From assembly GCF_002904295.1 (NCBI RefSeq), contig NZ_PPHG01000096.1, forward strand, positions 62,001 through 126,000: a stretch of 64,000 nt of DNA, read 5' to 3'. Position numbers and translations under genes: made by a program. The notes under the pieces are model-generated. The model was given only the letters and a program-made list of their open reading frames with translations, did no database searches and had not been told where the DNA came from. This DNA is from Amycolatopsis sp. CA-128772. GTDB lineage: Bacteria; Actinomycetota; Actinomycetes; Mycobacteriales; Pseudonocardiaceae. Shown one piece after another: positions 1 to 8,528 of this stretch; position 1 is the stretch's first letter; every line of letters starts with the position of its first letter.

Positions 1-513
1 GAGCACGGCAAGCCAGCCCTTGCCGCGGTGGCGGGCGAGGAGCTCGCCGAGGACGCCGTAGCCGACGTTCGAGTAGTGGAACCGCGCGCCGGGCCGGTGC
101 TTGGTCGCGCCTTCGGCGAGGCTGCCGACCAGGGCGTCCCAGTCGGCGCCCGGGGTGCGTTCCCACCACCGGCCGGGCGATTCGGACGTCAGGCCGGCGG
201 TGTGGGACAGCAGCTGGGCGACGGTGGCGGCGCCGAAGGGCGTGCCCGGGACGTGCTTTTCCAGGGGGTCGTTGAGGTCGAGCAGGCCTTCGTCGCGCAG
301 GCGCATGACGGCGGTGGCGACGAGGGTCTTGGTGATCGAGCCGAGCCGGTACTGGGTGTCGGTGCCGGGTTGTTCCTCGCCGACCCGTCCCCGGCCGCCG
401 GACCAGACGATCCCGCCGTCGCGCACCACGGCGGCGACCAGCGACGGAGCCCGGCAGGAGGCCTGCTCATGGGCGATCCGGCGGAGCAGGGCGTGTTCGG
501 TCGAGGCAAGCAT
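1..513 (-). CDS. Serine hydrolase of the beta-lactamase (class C/DD-peptidase) family, 3-prime end outside window
   Basis: The 171 visible codons start at an ATG (511-513) and run off the left edge in frame. The translation has the SxxK nucleophile motif (S-I-T-K, near residue 64) and the Y-S-N second motif, which define penicillin-binding-protein-like serine hydrolases. The HTAGL sequence after the first helix is also typical. No signal peptide is visible, so a cytoplasmic esterase or peptidase role is possible. Substrate cannot be inferred. It lies 45 bp downstream of the response regulator on the same strand and could be read through from that operon. The C-terminal third motif is outside the window. 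Confidence 0.85.
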   Translation of the reverse strand, partial: MLASTEHALLRRIAHEQASCRAPSLVAAVVRDGGIVWSGGRGRVGEEQPGTDTQYRLGSITKTLVATAVMRLRDEGLLDLNDPLEKHVPGTPFGAATVAQLLSHTAGLTSESPGRWWERTPGADWDALVGSLAEGATKHRPGARFHYSNVGYGVLGELLARHRGKGWLAVL

Positions 514-558
514 GGGGGCATTCTGCCGCGCGGCGGCGGGCGGAGCAGGCCCTGGTCC

Positions 559-1179
559 TCAGCCGAGCAGGTTCCGCGCCATGGCCGTCGTCACCGCCGC
601 CGTCCGGTCCGAGACGCCGAGCTTGCCGAACACCCGCAGCAGGTGGGTCTTCACCGTCGCTTCGCTGATGTGCAGCGCGCGGCCGATGTCGGCGTTCGTG
701 CCGCCCTTCGCCACCAGCCGCAGCACCTCGACCTCGCGGGCCGACAGCGGCTGCGGCTCGGGGTTGCGGACCCGGTTGACCAGCTTCCCGGCCACCGACG
801 GCGCGAGCACCGTCTCCCCGCGGGCCGCCGCGCGGATCGCGTTCGCCAGCTCGGCCCGGGACGCGTCCTTGAGCAGGTAGCCCGACGCGCCGGCTTCGAC
901 CGCGCGCAGGATGTCGGCGTCCGTCTCGTACGTCGTCAGCACGACGATCCGGCGGCCGGGCTGCGCGCGCAGGATCCGCTTGGTGGCGCCGACGCCGTCG
1001 AGGCCGGGCATCCGCAGGTCCATCAGGACGACGTCGGGCTCGGCGACCCGGTCGAGCGCGACGGCCTCGTCGCCGGAGCCCGCTTCGCCGACGACCGTCA
1101 GGTCCGCCTCGGCTTCGAGCATGCCGCGGAGCCCTTCGCGGACGACGGGGTGGTCGTCGACGAGCATGACGCGGATCAA
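559..1179 (-). CDS. NarL/LuxR-type two-component response regulator
   Basis: A 206-residue DNA-binding response regulator. The receiver domain (residues 3-118) has the acidic pair D8-D9, phosphoacceptor D54 in VLMDLRMPG, and K104. The LuxR-type helix-turn-helix (about 145-200) includes the LSAREVEVL and GRALHISEATVKTHL stretches. The TTG start at 1179 is chosen because its TTGA overlaps the kinase stop and GGAGG lies 7 bases upstream; an ATG at 1167 is the alternative. It ends a five-part operon order of ATPase, permease, kinase, regulator. The regulator most likely controls the linked ABC exporter, as is common for such sets. Confidence 0.93.
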   Translation of the reverse strand: MIRVMLVDDHPVVREGLRGMLEAEADLTVVGEAGSGDEAVALDRVAEPDVVLMDLRMPGLDGVGATKRILRAQPGRRIVVLTTYETDADILRAVEAGASGYLLKDASRAELANAIRAAARGETVLAPSVAGKLVNRVRNPEPQPLSAREVEVLRLVAKGGTNADIGRALHISEATVKTHLLRVFGKLGVSDRTAAVTTAMARNLLG

Positions 1180-2336
1180 GCCGGCACCTCCAGGGTGAGT
1201 TCGGTGCCGCTGGGGCCACTCCGGACGCTCAGTGTGCCACCGACCTGCTCGGCGCGGGACCGCATCCCGCGCAGCCCGAACCCGGTGGTGTGCCCGGGAT
1301 CGAAGCCGGTGCCGTCGTCCCGCACGGACAGCCGGACCGCACCGTCCACAACGGACAAGCGCACCGACACTACCGACGCGGCCGCGTGCCGGCGGACGTT
1401 GTTGAGCGCTTCCTGCGCGCCCCGCAGCAGAACCACCTCGCCCGCCATGCCGATCGGCGGGAGCGCACTGTCCACTTCGTACCGGACGCCGACGCCCGTC
1501 TCGTCGGCGAGCCGGTCGGCCTGCCGCCGGACGGCGTCGACGAGCGAACCGGCCGCGAGGTCCGCCGGGGCCAGCGCGGCGACCATCGCGCGCGCCTCGG
1601 TGAGGTTGTCCCGGGCGGTGCGGGCGGCCAGCTCCGCGTGCCGCCGCGCGGCGGCCGGGTCGGTGTCCAGTTCGGACTCGATGGCCTGGGCGAGGGTGAC
1701 GATGCTGGTGAACCCCTGGGCCAGGGTGTCGTGGATCTCCCGGGCGAGCCGTTCGCGCTCGGCCGCGGTGCCCGCCTCCCGGGAGAGGCGGGCGACCTCG
1801 GCCTGGCTCGCTTCGAGCTTCGCGATCAGGTCCGCGCGGCCCCGGCTCTCCTCGATGACGTGCCCGATGAACTTGCCGCACAGCACGCCGAAGACGACCA
1901 GGATGGCCGTCATCGGCAGCATGATGTGCAGCGTCGGCCCGTTGAGGCCGTGGTTGACGATGGCCGCCGCGGGGTTGATCAGGATGGCGATGGTGGTGAG
2001 CACCGCCGCCGGCCGGAACTCGAGCGTCGAGAACAGCAGCGGGCACGCCATGAAGAGGATGAAGCCGGACGTCCCCTCGGCGACCATGGCCACCCCGATC
2101 AGACCCAGGACCACGCAGGCGAACGCCCATCGCTGCCCGAGGGCGGAGTCGTCGTCCCGGACGAGCCGGCGGCCCCACAGCAGGTAGCTCAGCGCCAGCG
2201 CGGTGAGCGCCCCGGCCGCGGCGGCCGTCCGCGCCGGCTCGGCCCCGTCGAGGAGCACGAGCGTGGTCGTGGCCAGGTAGGCCACCGCGAAGAGGATCTC
2301 CCAGAGCCAGTTGAACCGGTCCCAGGCGTCGGTCAC
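1176..2336 (-). CDS. Membrane sensor histidine kinase (HisKA_3 type)
   Basis: A 386-residue kinase. About five hydrophobic membrane segments fill residues 10-155, followed by a short coiled-coil linker and the dimerisation/phosphotransfer domain, with the phosphorylated histidine at H202 in AREIHDTLAQGF. The ATPase domain shows N312/N313 in the N box, DDGTGF near 340 and GFGLRGM near 352. This is the NarX/DesK-like class that pairs with NarL-type regulators. The GTG start overlaps the permease stop (GTGA), giving translational coupling. No extracytoplasmic sensor domain is visible, so it probably senses within the membrane or through the transporter. Confidence 0.92.
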   Translation of the reverse strand: MTDAWDRFNWLWEILFAVAYLATTTLVLLDGAEPARTAAAAGALTALALSYLLWGRRLVRDDDSALGQRWAFACVVLGLIGVAMVAEGTSGFILFMACPLLFSTLEFRPAAVLTTIAILINPAAAIVNHGLNGPTLHIMLPMTAILVVFGVLCGKFIGHVIEESRGRADLIAKLEASQAEVARLSREAGTAAERERLAREIHDTLAQGFTSIVTLAQAIESELDTDPAAARRHAELAARTARDNLTEARAMVAALAPADLAAGSLVDAVRRQADRLADETGVGVRYEVDSALPPIGMAGEVVLLRGAQEALNNVRRHAAASVVSVRLSVVDGAVRLSVRDDGTGFDPGHTTGFGLRGMRSRAEQVGGTLSVRSGPSGTELTLEVPA

Positions 2337-3205
2337 TTCGTGTCGGTCCACCGGAAGGTCAGCCGCGCCAGCACCGCGCCCGCCACGCACCAGATCCCCA
2401 GCACCAGCGCCACCCGCGGAAGTTCCCATGTCCCGGCCATCTCCATCCTCACCGCGCCGTCCGGCAGGAACACCGACCGGAACCCCTGGCAGATCCACTT
2501 CAGCGGGAAGAACGACGCGATGTCCACCATAACTTTCGGCAGGTGGGTGATCGGCGAGACGAACACGCCGGAGATGAACTGCAGCACCAGGTACAGCATC
2601 TGCACGATGGCGACCGCGCCGTTGGTGGACTTCGCGAGCGAGCTGATCGCGATGCCGAGCAGCGTGCACGAGACGATGCCGAGCGCGAACACCCACAGCA
2701 GCGTCAGCCACTTCGCCGGGTCGGCCGGCAGCCGCAGCCCGAACAGCAGCACGGCGACGCCGGCCATCAGCACGGTCTGGGCCAGGCTCGACACCGCGAC
2801 CAGCACCATCTTGCCGACGAAGTAGGACGCCGGCGGCATCGGCGTGCCGCGCAGGCGCTTGAGCGCGCCGGTCTCGCGGTCGGCCGAGACGCCGGTCGCG
2901 ATGCTGTTGAACGACGTCGACACGATGCCGGAGCCGATCATCCCGGCCGCCAGCAGCTGCCCGGACGTGACTCCGTCGAGCGCCGTCGGACCGTCCAGGA
3001 TGGACCCGAGCAGAATCATCAGCACCGCGGGCAGGGAGAAGGTGAAGACCACCTGTTCCTTGTGCCGGAAGAACTGCCGCAGCTCGGTGCCGCCGCGGGC
3101 CAGGCCGAGCGACAGCGGGCCGGGTAGCGCGACAGGGGCTTTTCGGGGATTCCGGGCGGCGGAGCCCCCGGCCCGGGGCGAAGCCCCGGATGTCGCAGCG
3201 GTCAT
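2333..3205 (-). CDS. ABC-2 type exporter permease
   Basis: A 290-residue integral membrane protein with about six hydrophobic segments. The ABC-2 family signature region (GALKRLRGTPMPPASYFVGK) lies between the second and third segments. The N-terminal 30 residues are Ala/Pro/Arg-rich and likely cytoplasmic. It starts at an ATG (3203-3205) overlapping the ATPase stop as ATGA, and its own stop overlaps the kinase start. With the upstream ATPase it forms a DrrAB-like exporter; drug or lipid export is the family pattern, but the actual substrate is unknown. Confidence 0.92.
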   Translation of the reverse strand: MTAATSGASPRAGGSAARNPRKAPVALPGPLSLGLARGGTELRQFFRHKEQVVFTFSLPAVLMILLGSILDGPTALDGVTSGQLLAAGMIGSGIVSTSFNSIATGVSADRETGALKRLRGTPMPPASYFVGKMVLVAVSSLAQTVLMAGVAVLLFGLRLPADPAKWLTLLWVFALGIVSCTLLGIAISSLAKSTNGAVAIVQMLYLVLQFISGVFVSPITHLPKVMVDIASFFPLKWICQGFRSVFLPDGAVRMEMAGTWELPRVALVLGIWCVAGAVLARLTFRWTDTK

Positions 3206-4041
3206 GCTCTGTCTCCGATCAGGTCCAGGTAGATGTCCTCCAGGCTCGGCCTGGTCACCGTCAGCCCGGCGAGCTCCCGGCCCCCAGCCGAGAGCTCGGT
3301 GACGAGCTTGGTCGGGTACGCGGTCCGCTCGACGTGCTCGCCGCGTTCGTCGGTCCAGCGCACGGTGGCCTCGGCGGCGGCCCGGCCGCCCAGGTTCTGC
3401 GGGGTGTCCTGGGCGACGATCTCGCCGCGGGCGATGACCGCGACCCGGTCGGCGAGCGCCTCGGCTTCGTCGAGGTAGTGCGTGGTCAGCAGGATCGTGG
3501 TGCCCTCGGCGGCGAGGTCGCTGATCAGCGCCCAGAACTGCCGCCGCGCCTCGGGGTCGAAGCCGGTGGTCGGTTCGTCGAGGAAGAGCAGCTCGGGCCG
3601 GCCGATGATGCCGAGCGCGACGTCGACGCGGCGGCGCTGGCCGCCGGAGAGCGACTTGACCCGCGCCTTCGCCTTCTCGGTGAGCCCGACCTTGTCGATC
3701 ACCTCGTCGGGGTCGCGCGGGTCGGGGTAGTACTTCGCGAAGTGCCGGACGGTCTCGGCGACGCTCAGCTCGGCGGCGTCGGTCGCCGTCTGCAGGACGA
3801 TGCCGAGCCGCGACCGCCACGCGCGCCCGGCCTTGCCGGGGTCTTCGCCGAGCACGGCGACCTCGCCGGACGTCCGCTGCCGGTGGCCTTCGAGGATCTC
3901 GACGGTGGTGGTCTTGCCGGCGCCGTTCGGGCCGAGCAGGGAGAACACCTCGCCCTGGGCGATGTCCAGGTCCAGTCCGGCCACGGCGAGGTGACCGGGG
4001 TACTGCTTGCGCAGGCCGCGCACGTTCACTGCGGTGGTCAT
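3202..4041 (-). CDS. ABC transporter ATPase subunit (DrrA/CcmA-like)
   Basis: A 279-residue nucleotide-binding subunit. Walker A is GPNGAGKT (37-44), the signature is LSGGQ (131-135), and Walker B is LLFLDEP (151-157), followed by the H-loop in TTHYLDEAE. The C-terminal extension after about residue 220 is usual for DrrA-type ATPases of exporters. The ATG at 4041 begins at the conserved region (MTTAVNVRGL); an upstream in-frame extension lacks homologous content. It is the first gene of the exporter plus two-component operon, whose promoter must lie in 4042-4242. Confidence 0.93.
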   Translation of the reverse strand: MTTAVNVRGLRKQYPGHLAVAGLDLDIAQGEVFSLLGPNGAGKTTTVEILEGHRQRTSGEVAVLGEDPGKAGRAWRSRLGIVLQTATDAAELSVAETVRHFAKYYPDPRDPDEVIDKVGLTEKAKARVKSLSGGQRRRVDVALGIIGRPELLFLDEPTTGFDPEARRQFWALISDLAAEGTTILLTTHYLDEAEALADRVAVIARGEIVAQDTPQNLGGRAAAEATVRWTDERGEHVERTAYPTKLVTELSAGGRELAGLTVTRPSLEDIYLDLIGDRA

Positions 4042-4219
4042 GGCCCAAGCCTGGCGCGTGTGGGGGCGGGATCCCACCAACGGGCGGCTGAACCGGCTGT
4101 CCACCGTTCGACGGACACCGGCGGCCTGGTTTCCCGTGGAACCACGAAAACGCTGTCATACAAGCAAAAACCGGACCATCCGCGGCCGCGACACCGCCGC
4201 GTGGGTGAACCACACTGTT

Positions 4220-4247
4220 GACAGGTTGTCTAACATGACAGAATGTC
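4220..4247. promoter_or_regulatory. Paired GACA-N3-TGTC palindromes, likely TetR operator
   Basis: Two perfect inverted repeats, GACA-GGT-TGTC (4220-4230) and GACA-GAA-TGTC (4237-4247), have centres 17 bp apart; the second covers the ATG of the downstream gene. The intervening TGTC-N6-GACA also reads as an inverted repeat. TTGACA (4218-4223) could be a -35 hexamer. The position at the start of an operon ending in a TetR gene suggests autoregulation, which is an inference. Confidence 0.5.
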
Positions 4248-5844
4248 TCACAAGTGGGTGACCGCCAGCGACGGTGTCCGCCTCTCCGTCACCATCGACG
4301 GCCGGAGTGACGGCCCCACGGTCGTGCTCGTGCACGGCTACCCGGACAACAGCTCGATGTGGGCCGGGGTAGCCGCGTCACTGCGGGTGAAACACCGGGT
4401 CGTCACCTACGACGTCCGGGGTGCGGGACAGTCGGACAAGCCGTCGGGACGCGCGTCCTACCGGCTGGACCAGCTGGCCGACGACCTGCGGGCGGTCGTC
4501 GAGGCGGTGCAGCCGACCGGCCGGGTGCACCTGGTCGCCCACGACTGGGGCTCGATCCAGACCTGGCACGCCGTCACCGGCGAGGGCCTGCGCGGGCGGG
4601 TCGCCTCCTACACGTCGCTGTCGGGCCCGAGCCTCGACCACGCCGGCGCGTGGTTCCGCGCCCAGCTGCGCCGCCCCACGCCGAAGCGGCTCAAGAACGC
4701 GCTGAGCCAGTTCCTGCACTCGTGGTACATCCTCGCGTTCCAGGTCCCGCTCGTTCCGGACCTGCTGTGGCGCACGGGCTTGCTGGGCCGGCAGATCCAG
4801 CGGATGGAGCCGGACGCGGCGCCGCCGGAGAAGTCCGACGGCCGGCACGGGCTCGAGCTCTACCGCGCCAACATGTTCACCCGGCTGTCGCGGCCGGCGC
4901 CCCGGCCCGCCGACGTCCCGGTGCAGGTGCTGGCCCCGACCGAGGACGCCTACGTCACGACCCCGCTGCAGACCGAGGTCGCCCGCTGGGTGCCGGACCT
5001 GCGGATCCGCCGGATCGTCGGGACGCACTGGGTGACGCGGGCGCGGCCGGAGGTGGTCGCCACCGCGGCCGCCGAGCTGATCGAATACGCCGAAACCGGC
5101 TCGGAAAGCCGCGGGCTGCGCCGGGCCCGCGTCGACGCCGGGCCGTTCGAGCACAAGCTGGTCGTCGTCACCGGCGCCGGCGGCGGGATCGGGCGGGCGA
5201 CCGCGCTCGCCTTCGCCGCCGAGGGCGCCGACGTCGTCATCACCGACATCGACCCGGCGGCCGCCGCGGAAACGCTGAAGCTGCTGGGCGGCCACGGCCT
5301 CGGTGAGTACACAGTGGACTCTTCGGATGGCGAGGCCGTGCCCGCCTTCGCCGAGCGGGTCCGCGCCGAGCACGGCGTCCCGGACATCGTGGTCAACAAC
5401 GCCGGCGTCGGGATGTCCGGCCCGTTCCTCGACACCTCCGTCGAGGACTGGGAACGCGTTATCGACGTGAACCTCTGGGGCGTGATCCACGGCTGCCGCG
5501 CGTTCGCGCCGATGCTCGCCGAGCGCGCCGAAGGCGGCCAGATCGTCAACCTCGCCCCGGCCACGGCCGAGTTGCCCTCGAAGGTCCGCTCCGCCTACGC
5601 CACGACGAAGGCGGCCGTGCTGACGCTGAGTGTCTTCCTGCGGGCCGAGCTGGCGGCCGACCGCATCGGCGTCACCGCGGTGTGCCCGGGGAAGGTGCGG
5701 AACGGCTCCGGGGGTCTCGCCCGGGATGTCCTTCGGGCCGTGGAAAAGGACATCGCGATCGCACCGTCCACTTCGGAAGCGAAGGCCGTGTTGGTCCTTT
5801 CGCGACTGACGCCCGGCGTGCTCCGCAAGGCCGGGACGCGGTGA
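4243..5844 (+). CDS. ephD: EphD-like alpha/beta-hydrolase fused to short-chain dehydrogenase
   Basis: The 533-residue protein has two domains, as in mycobacterial EphD. The hydrolase half (1-285) shows HGYP (31-34), nucleophile region H-D101-W-G-S typical of epoxide hydrolases, and H262. The SDR half has the TGAGGGIG cofactor loop (310-317), NNAG (385-388) and Y452-xxx-K456. Two features are odd. The catalytic serine expected 13 residues before the tyrosine is P439 (CCG, 5557-5559). The segment after PG (482-483) jumps almost at once to the C-terminal helix, about 30 residues shorter than is usual in SDRs. The reductase half may therefore be inactive or altered. The GTGA overlap couples it to the TetR gene. 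Confidence 0.8.
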   Translation: MSHKWVTASDGVRLSVTIDGRSDGPTVVLVHGYPDNSSMWAGVAASLRVKHRVVTYDVRGAGQSDKPSGRASYRLDQLADDLRAVVEAVQPTGRVHLVAHDWGSIQTWHAVTGEGLRGRVASYTSLSGPSLDHAGAWFRAQLRRPTPKRLKNALSQFLHSWYILAFQVPLVPDLLWRTGLLGRQIQRMEPDAAPPEKSDGRHGLELYRANMFTRLSRPAPRPADVPVQVLAPTEDAYVTTPLQTEVARWVPDLRIRRIVGTHWVTRARPEVVATAAAELIEYAETGSESRGLRRARVDAGPFEHKLVVVTGAGGGIGRATALAFAAEGADVVITDIDPAAAAETLKLLGGHGLGEYTVDSSDGEAVPAFAERVRAEHGVPDIVVNNAGVGMSGPFLDTSVEDWERVIDVNLWGVIHGCRAFAPMLAERAEGGQIVNLAPATAELPSKVRSAYATTKAAVLTLSVFLRAELAADRIGVTAVCPGKVRNGSGGLARDVLRAVEKDIAIAPSTSEAKAVLVLSRLTPGVLRKAGTR

Positions 5845-6452
5845 CCGAACGCCGGCCGCGGCGGATGTCGCCGCAGGCCCGCCGCGACGACCTGATCCGG
5901 GCCGCGCTCGACCTCTTCGGCTCGCGGGCGCCGGAACTGGTCACGGTGGACGACATCGTCGCGCGCGCCGAGGTGTCTCGGCCGTTGTTCTACCGGTACT
6001 TCTCCAGCCTGCGCGAGCTGCAGGTCGAGGCGCTGCGCACGGTCACCGACGGGCTGATCGACGGCCTGGCCGGGCTCGAGGAGGGTGCGCCGGAGGTGCG
6101 GCTGCGCGCGGCCGTCCGCGGCCTGATCGACGTCGCCGACCACTACCGCGCGGGCTACATCGCCCTGCTGCGCAGCGGTTCGGTGATCGCGACGTCGGAC
6201 ACGGACGCGGCGATCGACGAGGTCCGCCACCGCGCGGTGGCCCTGATCCTGGACGCCCTCGGCGTCACCGACCCCTCACCGCTGCTCTCGCTCACCCTGC
6301 GCTGCTGGACGGCCGTCGTCGAGGGGGCCCTCCTGAGCTGGCTCCAAGAACGCACGGTGCCGCGCGAATCCCTGGACACCTGGCTCGTCGACCAGCTCAC
6401 GGCCATGCTCGCCACCACCGCCACCCACGAACGAACCGGCACTTTCACGTGA
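5841..6452 (+). CDS. TetR-family regulator, coupled to the EphD-like gene
   Basis: A 203-residue regulator with an N-terminal TetR helix-turn-helix (about 14-60; VTVDDIVARAEVSRPLFYRYF). The C-terminal ligand domain is helical and not assignable to a known ligand. The GTG start overlaps the upstream stop (GTGA); an ATG 24 bases on (5865) is possible. Being in the operon it would control, it probably represses from the paired palindromes at 4220-4247. Its stop codon lies inside the large palindrome 6432-6465. Confidence 0.88.
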   Translation: MTERRPRRMSPQARRDDLIRAALDLFGSRAPELVTVDDIVARAEVSRPLFYRYFSSLRELQVEALRTVTDGLIDGLAGLEEGAPEVRLRAAVRGLIDVADHYRAGYIALLRSGSVIATSDTDAAIDEVRHRAVALILDALGVTDPSPLLSLTLRCWTAVVEGALLSWLQERTVPRESLDTWLVDQLTAMLATTATHERTGTFT

Positions 6453-6465
6453 AAGTGCCGGTTCG
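6432..6465. terminator. Perfect 34-bp palindrome between convergent genes
   Basis: Arms of 17 bp (6432-6448 and 6449-6465) pair perfectly; the core is GGCACTTTCACGTGAAAGTGCC. It lies between the convergent TetR and citrate synthase genes and overlaps the TetR stop, so it may act as a bidirectional terminator without a T-run. The same 22-bp core recurs with one change in two copies inside the coding gene at 58653-58713, so it is also a dispersed repeat. Confidence 0.65.
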
Positions 6466-6473
6466 GGCGCGGG

Positions 6474-7622
6474 TCAGTGCTTGGTGACCAGTTCCCAGCC
6501 CTCGACGTCCTCGGGGGTGCGCGGCGCCGGGCCGACGTACTTGGCCGAGGGCCGCACGAGACGTCCGGTGCGCTTCTGCTCCAGGATGTGCGCGGCCCAG
6601 CCGGCGGTGCGCGCCGAGCTGAACATCGCGGGCATCATGTGCGGCGGAACCTGCGCGAAGTCCAGGATGACCGCGGCCCAGAACTCGACGTTGGTCTCGA
6701 TCGGGTGATCCGGGCGCCGCTCACGCAGCTCCTTCAGCGCGGCCTGCTCCAGCGCGGCGGCCGCCTCGTAGCGGGTCGCGTCGAGCTCCCGGCAGGTCCG
6801 GCGCAGCACGCGCGCCCGCGGGTCCTCGGCGCGGTAGACGCGGTGGCCGAAGCCCATCAGGCGTTCCTTGCGGTCGAGGATGCCCTTGACCAGGCCCTCG
6901 GGGTCGCCGGTGCGTTCGACTTCTTCGATCATCGGCAGCACGCGCGCCGGGGCGCCGCCGTGCAGCGGGCCGGACATCGCGCCGATGGCGCCGGACATGG
7001 CCGCCGCGACGTCCGCCCCGGTGGAGGCGATGACGCGGGCGGTGAAGGTCGAGGCGTTGAGGCCGTGTTCGGCGGCCGACACCCAGTACGCGTCCAGCGC
7101 CTTGACGTGCGCCGGGTCCGGCTCGCCGCGCCAGCGGATCAGGAACCGCTCGGTGATCGAGTGGGCCTCGTCGACGCGGGCCTGCGGGACCGCGGGCTGG
7201 CCGATGCCGCGCGCCGACTGGGCGACGTAGGACAGCGCCATCACCGAGGCGCGGGCCAGCTGCTCGCGGGCCTCTTCGTCGGTGATGTCGAGCAGCGGGC
7301 GGTACCCCCAGATCGGGGCGAGCATGGCCAGCGCGGCCTGGACGTCCACCCGGACGTCGCCGGTGTGCACCGGCAGCGGGAACGGCTCGGCGGGCGGGAG
7401 GCCGTGACCGAACCGGCCGTCCACGAGGAGGCCCCAGACGTCGCCGAAGGTCACCTTGCCGGCGAGGTCCTCGATGTCGACGCCGCGGTAGCGCAGGGCA
7501 CCGCCGTCCCGGTCGGGTTCGGCGATTTCGGTGTGGAAGGCGACGACGCCCTCCAGACCCGGTCGGAAGCCGTCGTCGGGTTGGCCGGACGGCTGTGGCT
7601 TGCTGATCGTGGAGGTAGTCAC
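6474..7622 (-). CDS. citA: Citrate synthase 2 (CitA type)
   Basis: The 382-residue enzyme condenses acetyl-CoA and oxaloacetate. Catalytic regions are visible: SGPLHGG (first His), MGFGHRVYR (second His) and the late Asp in AAVILDFAQ. Length and sequence fit the shorter actinobacterial citrate synthase 2, not the 430-residue main enzyme, which is also present at 27599-28912. The GTG start at 7622 is preceded by AAAGG and a GTTTCGCGAAAC palindrome; an in-frame upstream extension to 7781 is Arg/Cys-rich and non-conserved. It is divergent from ureA across 289 bp. Confidence 0.92.
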   Translation of the reverse strand: MTTSTISKPQPSGQPDDGFRPGLEGVVAFHTEIAEPDRDGGALRYRGVDIEDLAGKVTFGDVWGLLVDGRFGHGLPPAEPFPLPVHTGDVRVDVQAALAMLAPIWGYRPLLDITDEEAREQLARASVMALSYVAQSARGIGQPAVPQARVDEAHSITERFLIRWRGEPDPAHVKALDAYWVSAAEHGLNASTFTARVIASTGADVAAAMSGAIGAMSGPLHGGAPARVLPMIEEVERTGDPEGLVKGILDRKERLMGFGHRVYRAEDPRARVLRRTCRELDATRYEAAAALEQAALKELRERRPDHPIETNVEFWAAVILDFAQVPPHMMPAMFSSARTAGWAAHILEQKRTGRLVRPSAKYVGPAPRTPEDVEGWELVTKH

Positions 7623-7776
7623 TGTTTCGCGAAACCTTTCGGTGCGCTTTTCCCCGGCTGGTTGTTGCTGGTCGCGCGGTTGGGACAGAGCGCACTGAAC
7701 GCGCGCCACATCGCACGGATGGATAGACCTTGCTCTCTTGACCGGCCACTGGCAATCGAAAGAAGCGGTGGTTTCG

Positions 7777-7815
7777 GTCACGATTACGAGAACGATTCAG
7801 TCACACGTCCGGTCA
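7777..7815. promoter_or_regulatory. Possible weak GlnR-like site upstream of urease
   Basis: GTCAC (7777-7781) is followed 18 bases on by a second GTCAC (7800-7804), with GAGAA at 7788-7792 between them. This partly matches the gTnAC-n6-GaAAC arrangement of the actinobacterial nitrogen regulator GlnR, but the second half-sites are poor and the spacing is one base off. It is listed because urease operons are known GlnR targets in Streptomyces; the match itself is weak. Confidence 0.25.
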
Positions 7816-7911
7816 GACCGGAGAATTTTCACCACTCAGTGTGACGAGGCCCAGGTAAATCCTGTGTTTCCGAACCGGGCGGTGCCGGGTTACGGGTGAT
7901 AGACCTAGCGG

Positions 7912-8214
7912 ATGCACCTCAGCCCGCAGGAGCGCGACAAGCTGCTCATCCACGTGGCGGCGGACGTCGCGCGGAAGCGGCTGGACCGCGGTGTCCGGCT
8001 CAACTACCCCGAGGCGGTCGCGCTGATCACCGACCACGTCCTCGAGGGCGCCCGCGACGGCCGCACGGTCAGCGAGCTGGTGGCCAGCGGCCGGACCGTG
8101 CTCGCCCGGGCGCAGGTGCTCGACGGCGTGCCCGAAATGGTCGACTCCGTGCAGGTCGAAGCCACTTTCCCGGACGGCACGAAGCTCGTCACCGTGCATG
8201 ACCCGATCGTGTGA
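7912..8214 (+). CDS. ureA: Urease gamma subunit
   Basis: The 100-residue structural subunit of urease (urea to ammonia and carbamate) has the usual family length. Conserved stretches are LSPQERDKLL at the start, GVRLNYPEAVALI, and VQVEATFPDGTKLVTVH near the end. It is the first gene of the compact ureABCFGD operon; its stop overlaps the first possible ureB start. The 289-bp gap upstream, shared with citA, must hold the promoter. The protein is cytoplasmic and assembles with UreB and UreC. Confidence 0.97.
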   Translation: MHLSPQERDKLLIHVAADVARKRLDRGVRLNYPEAVALITDHVLEGARDGRTVSELVASGRTVLARAQVLDGVPEMVDSVQVEATFPDGTKLVTVHDPIV

Positions 8215-8222
8215 GGAGCAGC

Positions 8223-8528
8223 GTGCGCCCAGGCGAGATCATTCCCGGTGCCGAACCGGTCGAGCTGAACCCCGGCCGCGCGCGCGTCCGGCTGCTGGTG
8301 CGCAACCTCGGCGACCGGCCGGTGCAGGTCGGCTCGCACTACCACTTCGCGGCCGTGAACCCGGGCCTCGAATTCGACCGGGACGCCGCCCGCGGCCACC
8401 GGCTCGACGTGCCGGCCGGGACGTCGGTGCGGTTCGAGCCGGGCGTCGAGCGGGAAGTCGACCTCGTTCCCCTGGCCGGCGCGCGGCGGGTGCCGGGGCT
8501 GCGGTCCGAGTTCGCGGGAGACTTCTGA
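8223..8528 (+). CDS. ureB: Urease beta subunit
   Basis: A 101-residue structural subunit with the typical start (RPGEIIPG), the ELNPGR motif, and VGSHYHFAAVN in the middle. The GTG at 8223 is chosen because GAGGAG lies about 5 bases before it and the family normally begins with (M/V)xPGE. A GTG at 8211, overlapping the ureA stop, would add four residues. Its TGA overlaps the ureC ATG. The family also occurs fused to UreA; here the two are separate. Confidence 0.95.
   Translation: MRPGEIIPGAEPVELNPGRARVRLLVRNLGDRPVQVGSHYHFAAVNPGLEFDRDAARGHRLDVPAGTSVRFEPGVEREVDLVPLAGARRVPGLRSEFAGDF

Noticed and set aside
28..2187. 719-residue plus-strand open frame opposite the two-component genes
   Set aside because: It is a GC-rich antisense shadow: the minus strand carries clear kinase and regulator motifs, while this translation is low-complexity and lacks domains.
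7777..7815. Confident GlnR box for urease
   Set aside because: Only the GTCAC half-sites match; the partner half-sites and spacing are poor, so it is kept only as a weak feature.
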